DNA of 33,307 nucleotides from Acinetobacter pecorum (GTDB lineage: Bacteria; Pseudomonadota; Gammaproteobacteria; Pseudomonadales; Moraxellaceae), in contig NZ_JACSPT010000026.1 in the NCBI RefSeq assembly GCF_014837015.1, positions 1-33,307 of the forward strand, in the 5' to 3' direction. Below are positions 26,499-33,307 of the stretch, in pieces. Numbering within the stretch: the first letter of the stretch is position 1; the number at the start of each line of letters is the position of its first letter. Made by a program: the position numbers and the translations under genes. The notes below the pieces were generated by a model. The model saw nothing but the letters and a program-made list of their open reading frames with translations. It made no database searches and was not told the origin of the DNA.

Positions 26499-26545
26499 AA
26501 AATTTTAAAAATCTGAAAAATAATAAAGAAATATAAGAGATTACA

Positions 26546-29500
26546 GTGAATACATTATTTTATACGATCTTGGGATATGTCTGGCAGTATGTGACCAATC
26601 CAAAAGCGATTATGGCATTGTCATTTTTCGTGGTGATTTTTTCCATGAAAAATACCGTTTCCGAGCGTGTGTTCTGGATTCTGGTAACGGTTTATAGCCT
26701 GATACTGATGATTTGGGGTATTTATGCATTAATCCAGCATTATCGACATGCCAAAAAAGGTGAAGAGATTTACGAGGCGATTGCTAGTACCACTGAAGCT
26801 GAACAGTACAAGCATAAGAATAAGGAAGAGTTACAGCTGATCCAACAGCAGATGAAGGAGTCAATTCAACTGATCCGCAAGTCCAGACTTGGAGATCGTA
26901 AGGGCAATGCTGCGCTATATGAGTTGCCCTGGTATATGGTGATTGGCAATCCGGCAGCTGGGAAAAGCTCTGCCATTTATCATTCAGGGCTGCGCTTTCC
27001 ATTTGAAGAACATCACCAGAAAATGGTGTCTTCTGGCTTAAGTGGAACCCGTAACTGTGACTGGTTTTTCTCAACTGAAGGTGTTCTGCTGGATACTGCA
27101 GGACGTTATTCAGTCTATACGGAAGATCATTCTGAATGGCTTGGTTTCCTGAACATTCTTAAGAAAAATCGTTATAAGGCACCCGTAAATGGCCTGATTG
27201 TCATTGTCAGTATTGCTGAACTGGTGAGCCAAAGCCCGGAAAAATCTATAAAATTAGCCAAAAACCTTCGTGCCCGTATTCAGGATTTAACCGAACGTCT
27301 GGAAGTTTTTGCTCCTGTATATCTAGTCTTTTCTAAAATGGACCTGATCGCAGGATTTACTGAATTCTTTGACTGTTATGATGCACAGGAATTTGATCAG
27401 GTCTGGGGGGCAACCTTACCGTATGCAGCCAATTCCAGCGAGCAGGCGGTAGAATTATTCGAGCAACATTACAACATTTTATACGATGGTCTGAAAAGTG
27501 TCAGTACAATACATCTGAGCCGTCGCCATTCACAGCATATTTCTCCAAGTGTCATGACTTTTCCGCTGGAGTTTAAGAGCTTAAAACCGGTTCTAAAAAC
27601 CTTCATTTCTACACTATTTCAGGAAAATCCTTACCAGTTTAAACCGATTTTCCGAGGCTTTTACTTTACCAGTGCCTTGCAGGACGGCGTAATTGAAAGT
27701 CCGATGACGGAACAGATCGCTGATGATTTTCATCTGATCCGCAGTGATGATAGTGAAATTGGTCTGCCGAAACAGTCTATTTCTCAGGATCATGGTTATT
27801 TTCTGAAAAATCTGTTTTCTGAGGTCATCCTAAAAGATAAGCATTTGGTGCGTCAGCATATTAACCCTGCGAAAAAACGCCAGCGCTTTATGGCCTTCAC
27901 AGGAGCGATTCTTAGCATATCAATTGTTCTTAGTTTATGGCTATGGTCCTACCGTAATAACCAGCAGTTGATTGCTGAAGTTCAGGCTGATCTTAATAAA
28001 GTAGTAAAGATGCAAGTACAGGCAAATCCTTCACTCACTCATCAACTGGATAGCTTGCTGATTTTACAAGGTCATTTACAGCAACTGGATCAATTTGATC
28101 AAAACCGGCCATTGAAATACAGTTTCAGTTTGTATCAAGGTAATCAGATTCGGGAAAAACTGCAAACTGAATATCTGAAAGGCATTGAGCATCTGGTTCT
28201 TCAGCCAACCCAGCAACAGATTGCACAGTACCTGCAACGGGTTAAAGCCAATGAAGCAGTTCTAAAAGAAAATCATATCCGGGTGAAAATCACCCATGTG
28301 GCGCAAGGACGTCAGATTGCTTCAGAACCTTCTGATCAAAATTCTCAAGATGCCTACAATGCCCTGAAAACCTATCTCATGTTGAGTAATCCTCAATATA
28401 TGGATTCCAGTCACCTAAGTGATCAGATGACGCGTTTCTGGCGTACATGGCTGGAGCAAAACCGGGGTGAAATGCCGCGTGGAGAAATGATCCAGAAAGC
28501 TGAACAGATTTTAAGCTATGCCATTACATTGTCAGGACATAATGGTTTCCCTCAGATGAATTCTGATGCGGTACTGGTTGATCAGACCCGTCAGATCTTA
28601 ACAGCAATTAACACCGGTGTTTCTGCACGTGATCGCGTTTATAACGAAATCAAGATGCGTGCTGCGGTGCGTTTCCCGGCAATTACGGTAAAACAGATTC
28701 TGGGGGAAACTAACCAGAATGTCATGCTGGGCAGCTATGCTTTGCCAGGAGTTTATACCTATCAGGCTTGGAAAGATTATGTGCAGCAAGCGATTGAATA
28801 GGCAGCAACCAGTTCAACGGATAGTCGAGACTGGGTGTTGAATACCACACAATCAGATGACTTAAGCTTTAGTGGTAGTCCTGAACAGATCCGTCGCCAG
28901 CTGACTGAGTTGTATAAAAAGGAATATATTGCCGAATGGCGTAAGTTTCTGAATGCGGTTCATTATGCCAAGGCAGGTGATTTTAACCAGCAAATCAAAC
29001 AGATTGATATCCTGGGTGAACCTGAAAATTCTCCAATCAGGACGTTGATCCAGCATGTGGCCAAAGAAACCAGCTGGGATAATCCGGTGGTTCAAGCAGA
29101 ACTGGCTGTGCCACAAAAAGGCTTTATTGCCTGGTTCAAACGTAAAGTGCTCAATCGTGATGCAGAAAAACAAGCACAACTGGCGAGTAACCAGTTAGGC
29201 CATGGCGTGATTGCACGTGAATTTCAGGTATTCTACCAGATGGCGCGTCATCGGGATGATCTGCAGAATCAATCCCTGCTAGATGGCTACATGCTTTCTA
29301 TTTCCAAAATCCGCAGTCAATTCAATGACCTGAAAAGCTCTGGTGATATTGGTCCTGCAAGTATGGCCTTAGTAAAACAAACTATTCATGAGCAGAATTC
29401 CATTTTCAACACCACCCATAAATTTGTGGCCGAGAAAATGTCGGCTGGCACTACAGAGCTGGATCAGCAGCTACTGCAAAACCTGCTGATTGCACCCTTA

Positions 29501-30391
29501 ATCCAGTCTTTTGAAAGCCTGATTGTTCCTGCACAGGCAGAAATCAACAAGCTTTGGACCATGCAGTCGTACCAGCCATTTACCCAGAGTCTGGCTCAGA
29601 AGTATCCATTTAGCAGTCAGGCAAATTTACAAGCTACTTCTAATGAAATTAATCAGATTTTTGGTGAAAGTGGCAGTATTGCACGTTTTGTAAAAGAGCA
29701 TCTGGATCCTTTGGTGATCCGTCGTGGTTATACCTTAACTTCAAAAAGCTGGCAGGATCTGGGGATCAGCCTTAATCCAACTTTTGTAGCGAATTTCCAG
29801 ACCTATGTAGCACCTAGTCATGGCGTAGCAACAGGTGAATTGAATCAGGGGCAGCGTATAGTACCGGCTGTAAACCAGTCCAATTTCCAGTTCTACCCAT
29901 TGGAAAATCCAAAACTTTTAGCCTATACCTTTGATATCGATGGGCAGCGTATGCTTTTTGAAAATGGGGTACAACAATGGGTGAACTTTGTCTGGCCAAA
30001 TCCGGGATCGATTCCGGGTGCGCGTATTACCGTGGTGGATCTGGAAGGGAAGACCCACACCATTTTTGATGAACCAGGTGAATATGGAATTAACCGCCTG
30101 ATTGAAAGTGCCCAGCGTACCCAAAAAGGCAATAACTTTGAAATGATCTGGAAGAGCAAGGAGAATCCGGAACTTTCAGTAAAAGTAAACTTCCGGCTGG
30201 TTAGCGGCCAGAATAGCAATTCAATTGGTGGCCAGCCGAACTATGCCAACCTGCAACTGGTAGATCAGGTAGTTTCCAATAAATCGGTGCGTGTCGTCGC
30301 TGCGCAAAGTGTTTCTATATCTCCTCAGCAAAGCTCAGGCCAAGCAGGTCCGACTACGGCATTCGCCAATACAGGAGCAGCTGTACCATGA
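26546..30391 (+). pseudogene. tssM: T6SS membrane-complex protein TssM (IcmF), interrupted by amber codon
   Basis: The full frame runs 1282 codons from GTG at 26546 (AAGAG upstream) to TGA at 30391, matching the usual length of about 1270-1280 residues in Acinetobacter. An in-frame TAG at 28799-28801 (codon 752) breaks it. Both sides are in the same frame and are TssM-like, so this is a nonsense change and not a frameshift. Two N-terminal membrane helices (about 21-34 and 43-63), the Walker A motif GNPAAGKS at 134-141, LLDTAGRY near 180 and a third helix (about 450-468) are intact before the stop. The lost part is most of the periplasmic region (529 codons). A TTG at 28835 could formally restart translation but has no ribosome site and no export signal. 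TssM is normally essential for T6SS, so secretion is probably off unless the codon is suppressed or is a read error. Confidence 0.88.
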
Positions 30392-30433
30392 TGAGGATTC
30401 AACTCAAACTGAAGAAAATGGTGGAGGTGAGTA

Positions 30434-31393
30434 ATGTATGAGTTAAAAACTACACCACTTTATTATGGTAAATGTCCAGCTCGTGGCGATTTTCTCAAGT
30501 CACGAGGGCAATATCAGCTGATTCAGCTGATTGATCAATGGATTACGGAAGCATTGGAATTTGCCATGCAAAAGACAGAGTTCAAACAGGCCTATGCGCA
30601 ATTACCATCGCTGGATTTCTTTATTGCCAATCCGAAGGCAAGGCTATTTCTGGTAGCGAATCTGATTTCCAGTGAAGACAGCTCAGGCCGGCAGTTTCCC
30701 ATGGTAGTCAGTCATCTGATTGAGCATGAACAGCCATTTGAAAATATCGTGTATTCACCTTTGTGCTATAAGTCAGCACTGGTTGAGCTTTATCAGTGCA
30801 ATCGTGTGATGCGTTCCATACGAGATAGCGATATTTTGCTGGATAAACTGAATAAGCTTAGTAACCAGATTAAGGTATCCAGCTATGAAGAGGCACAGAT
30901 ATTTTATGAACCTCATACTATTCATTCCTTTGCCAGACTGATGAATCTTAATGCATATCAGCTGTCGCAAAGCCTGATTGGATTGGGATTATTGCTGCAA
31001 CCGGTTATTCAGCAAGGCACCAGTCGTTTGAATAAGGTACTGATTTTACCCATTCATAACACCAGTTATTGCTATGAAATTGCAGCATTTTGGGTCAGTT
31101 TAATCAGTCAGTTTGTGAAACATCATCATACAGAACTATTGATTGGCGTATTGCATCAAGAAAAGCCAATCTTGTTGTTTGGCTTTAAAGGTGCAGACAT
31201 ACAGGCTTTGAGTGATATTTTCACGGAAAATCTGGATAGTCAGCATTGGGTATCACTTATCAATGCAACCTGGATTGATCAATACCTAGAAAATAATGCA
31301 GGCTTGGCCACCCTAGAACAGTCCTTAAGTGAGCGTCAGATGAGTCTGGCTCAGGGCATCAAATTATTTAAACAAACATTTGTAGAAATATAA
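30434..31393 (+). CDS. tagF: T6SS regulator TagF (ImpM/DUF2094 family)
   Basis: This 319-residue cytoplasmic protein has the TagF N-terminal signature ([20 protein letters not shown] at 9-28, then [11 protein letters not shown]). In Pseudomonas TagF represses T6SS assembly post-translationally; a similar role here is inferred. The C-terminal part (about 190-310) has no motif that I recognise and may be an Acinetobacter-specific extension. ATG at 30434 follows a strong GGAGG five to eight bases upstream. It lies 42 bases after tssM and one base before tagN. Confidence 0.82.
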   Translation: MYELKTTPLYYGKCPARGDFLKSRGQYQLIQLIDQWITEALEFAMQKTEFKQAYAQLPSLDFFIANPKARLFLVANLISSEDSSGRQFPMVVSHLIEHEQPFENIVYSPLCYKSALVELYQCNRVMRSIRDSDILLDKLNKLSNQIKVSSYEEAQIFYEPHTIHSFARLMNLNAYQLSQSLIGLGLLLQPVIQQGTSRLNKVLILPIHNTSYCYEIAAFWVSLISQFVKHHHTELLIGVLHQEKPILLFGFKGADIQALSDIFTENLDSQHWVSLINATWIDQYLENNAGLATLEQSLSERQMSLAQGIKLFKQTFVEI

Positions 31394-31394
31394 A

Positions 31395-32171
31395 ATGAAT
31401 ATAAAAATCAAGAATTTAAAATTAAAAAAACTTATAAAAATCAACATATTATCATATTTTTTACTGAGTTTCCCTGTATATGCACAACCGGTCATCATCG
31501 AAGGTGCTGTACCAAACGAAAACACTAAACAGGAAATATTGAGTAAATTATATACAATTTATGGACAGGAAAATGTAGTAGATCGCATCCAGATCCGTCA
31601 GGTTACGGCATCAGCAGGCTGGTCAAATACCGTCAGCAATGTAATTAATGAAGACCTGAAAAAGGTAAAACAGGGAAAATTAACAGTAAAAGGTGCTGAT
31701 ATTCAGCTGATAGGTAAAGTATCAAATCCCGAACAGCTTCAGCAGACAACTGCAAAATTTCAGGGTTTAACGCCTGCAAATTATCGTTTAAATACACAGC
31801 TTTCAGTTAATCAGGCTTCGCAGCAAATTATTGATGCCGCATTGAAGAACCGGATTATCGAGTTTGAATCTGGCAGTGCGGTATTGGCTGTTTCAGGTGC
31901 ACAGATTCTGGATGAAATGGTAATTGCCTTAAATAAGGTGGGAGGCAAAAAAGTCCGAATTATTGGACATACGGATAGTTCGGGTGATGCCAATAAAAAT
32001 CTTGTGCTGAGCCAGCAACGTGCAGAAACAGTGAAAGCTTATTTAATCGAAAAAAATATTCCAGCACAATTGTTGAATACCGAAGGTTTAGGTGCAAGTA
32101 AACCCGTAGCAGACAACACAACAGCTGAAGGTCGCAAGAAAAATCGCCGGATTGAGTTTGAAGTGCTTTAA
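31395..32171 (+). CDS. tagN: T6SS-associated OmpA-like peptidoglycan-binding protein TagN
   Basis: This is a 258-residue exported protein. A basic N-terminus and hydrophobic core end at VYAQP (about residue 31), the signal peptide. The middle (about 35-145) resembles BON-like folds (TVKGADIQLIGKV). The C-terminal OmpA-like domain (about 150-258) has IEFESGSAVLAVSGAQIL, the peptidoglycan-contact motif IIGHTDSSGDANKNLVLSQQ and a final GRKKNRRIEFEV. It can anchor the apparatus to the cell wall, useful because TssL here lacks such a domain. It starts one base after the tagF stop. Confidence 0.85.
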   Translation: MNIKIKNLKLKKLIKINILSYFLLSFPVYAQPVIIEGAVPNENTKQEILSKLYTIYGQENVVDRIQIRQVTASAGWSNTVSNVINEDLKKVKQGKLTVKGADIQLIGKVSNPEQLQQTTAKFQGLTPANYRLNTQLSVNQASQQIIDAALKNRIIEFESGSAVLAVSGAQILDEMVIALNKVGGKKVRIIGHTDSSGDANKNLVLSQQRAETVKAYLIEKNIPAQLLNTEGLGASKPVADNTTAEGRKKNRRIEFEVL

Positions 32172-32363
32172 AAATATAAGTTGCTTGAGCAGCGCAACCA
32201 GATCTATTTGGAGTTATATTTGTATTTCGTATAATGTATATTATGTTAAATATAATACACCTGATAATAACTTCATAATTATACTTCACCTACCTAATAT
32301 CAATAACTTATACAAATATAACTCCTAATCAAAAATATGATATGTTGACCTAAATTTTAGTTC

Positions 32364-33231
32364 ATGAAGTTCACTATGTTTGAAGTCAAAAGTATCCAGT
32401 TAGAGCAAAAGATATCGAATAAGAACGAAATCAAATTATTGTTTGATACTGAATCGACATTCCCATGCTTATTTCCATTGTTGTTTAGCTTGAGAGTGAT
32501 ACGTTTTCAAAGCTTATCTACTCAATATTCTGATTTGATGGCACTAAAAGATTGGTATATGTTTTGGTATAAAAAATACGCTATTTCCTTCTGCGAATTT
32601 TTCTATTCTTCAAATTATAATTTTGAACTGATTTATGAAGAAATTGATAATTTTATCATCTACCTCGAAAATAATAATGACTTAAGCCATGTCACATACT
32701 TAGGGGGAAATCGTAAAGTAAATTATATAAATATTAGTAACAAGGTCCGCTCTTTTTTGAAATTTTTTACTTATCTTATGGATGACTATCTGACTGTAAA
32801 GAAACACCCTCATCTAGATAGAAAAGAAATAGAAAAAATCAAATCTAATATTAAAAAACATATCGATTTTAAGAAAAAAATTATTAGAAAATCTACTAAA
32901 ACTATTCACGGAGAAAAGAAGTATCTCTATAAAAGTATGACAAATGAAATGGTTAAAGTCCTTTATGAGACTATAACACCTAGCAGATCTAACAATATTA
33001 ATTCTTTTAATCCATTTAAAAATAGACCAACCCAATTTAGAAATTTTCTAATTATCCACTTAATGCTTAATTATGGACTTCGAGTTGGTGAGTTGATGTT
33101 ACTGACCGTAAATTCGATTAAAAAGTCTAGATTGAATGATTCTTATAGTCTAATTATTACAAATACTGATGATGAACATGATTCAAGACGTAGAAAACCT
33201 AATATTAAAAATGAATTTTCATACCGCGTAA
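32364..33231 (+). pseudogene. Tyrosine-recombinase integrase, 3' end removed by IS
   Basis: About 289 native residues are present. The N-terminal part (about 30-160) is the SAM-like DNA-binding region. The catalytic domain then starts, with LMLNYGLRVGELMLL around 234-248 carrying the first catalytic arginine (Arg240). The frame enters the insertion-sequence end at 33232, after which 18 foreign codons precede a stop. The catalytic HxxR and Tyr are therefore missing. Base composition is much more AT-rich than the T6SS genes, consistent with acquisition. The ATG at 32364 and a second at 32376 are both possible starts. Relatives often occur as neighbouring integrase genes in Acinetobacter islands, which cannot be checked here. 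Confidence 0.72.
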
Positions 33232-33307
33232 GGCTTTGTTGCATAAACATTCAAAAGCTGAGTTTTCCCCAATCCATTCAAATTTAAGTGACAACTTGGG
33301 TGTGAGG
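33232..33307. mobile_element. Insertion sequence end, runs off the window
   Basis: The sequence changes abruptly to GGCTTTGTTGCATAAAC, which resembles the terminal inverted repeat of IS5-family (IS903-like) elements. About 59 further bases are visible, without a transposase frame. The boundary falls inside the integrase gene. The nine bases before it (33223-33231, ACCGCGTAA) would be the target duplication if this is an IS903-type element. The other end is outside the window, so family and orientation are not settled. Confidence 0.55.

Noticed and set aside
28799..28801. Programmed recoding (pyrrolysine or stop readthrough) of the tssM TAG
   Set aside because: No pyl genes or readthrough structure are visible, and a single nonsense change is the simpler explanation.
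28835..30391. Second open frame after the tssM stop as a separate 518-residue gene
   Set aside because: It is in the same frame as upstream tssM, begins only at a TTG with no ribosome site, and continues TssM sequence. It is the downstream part of the interrupted gene.
1..33307. CRISPR arrays, tRNA or rRNA genes
   Set aside because: No regularly spaced direct repeats, cloverleaf-like sequences or rRNA segments were seen on reading both strands.

Overview
The window looks like an Acinetobacter (gammaproteobacterial, moderately AT-rich) chromosome segment. The basis is the combination of a tusDCBE operon next to an epimerase and fumC, an aroQ-accB-accC cluster, and a type VI secretion (T6SS) block containing TagX, TagF and TagN, a gene set described in Acinetobacter. 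The species cannot be fixed from the sequence alone. No rRNA, tRNA or CRISPR array was seen.

Layout. Positions 1-2380 are AT-rich accessory sequence: an orphan 94-residue protein and a tandem pair of I78-type peptidase-inhibitor lipoproteins, of which the first copy is decayed. Positions 2384-15640 are mostly housekeeping: an MFS transporter convergent with an amidase, a MASE1-GGDEF diguanylate cyclase, a small exported protein, aroQ-accB-accC (dehydroquinase and biotin-dependent acetyl-CoA carboxylase subunits), ybaK, a YncE-like beta-propeller protein, an anchored Gln-rich protein, tusDCBE (sulfur relay for tRNA 2-thiouridine) and a GalE-like epimerase that lacks the catalytic lysine. FumC at 15789-17183 is preceded by a good Fur-box match. 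Positions 17300-19680 hold a hypothetical gene, a Frm2-like nitroreductase and a two-gene unit of unknown function. These lie among AT-rich gaps carrying copies of a 13-bp motif (AAATAGCCTAAGC). A YbfF-type hydrolase follows at 20463.

Positions 21269-32171 are the T6SS block. Leftward run tssA-tssK-tssL-(anchored hypothetical)-tagX. Rightward run a hypothetical gene, tssM, tagF and tagN. Together these encode the membrane complex (TssL, TssM), a baseplate connector (TssK), TssA, a peptidoglycan hydrolase (TagX), a probable post-translational regulator (TagF) and an OmpA-like peptidoglycan-binding protein (TagN). Sheath, tube, spike and ClpV genes are not in the window. tssM carries an in-frame amber codon at 28799-28801 and, as read, encodes only the first 751 of about 1281 residues. 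Right of tagN is a low-GC tyrosine-recombinase gene cut by an insertion-sequence end that runs off the window. The simplest reading is a T6SS membrane-complex module that is inactivated or decaying, next to a mobile-element boundary.

I did not find a clearly new system. The best leads are the tssM amber codon, the epimerase Lys-to-Gln change, the two uncharacterised T6SS-linked proteins and the dispersed 13-bp motif.
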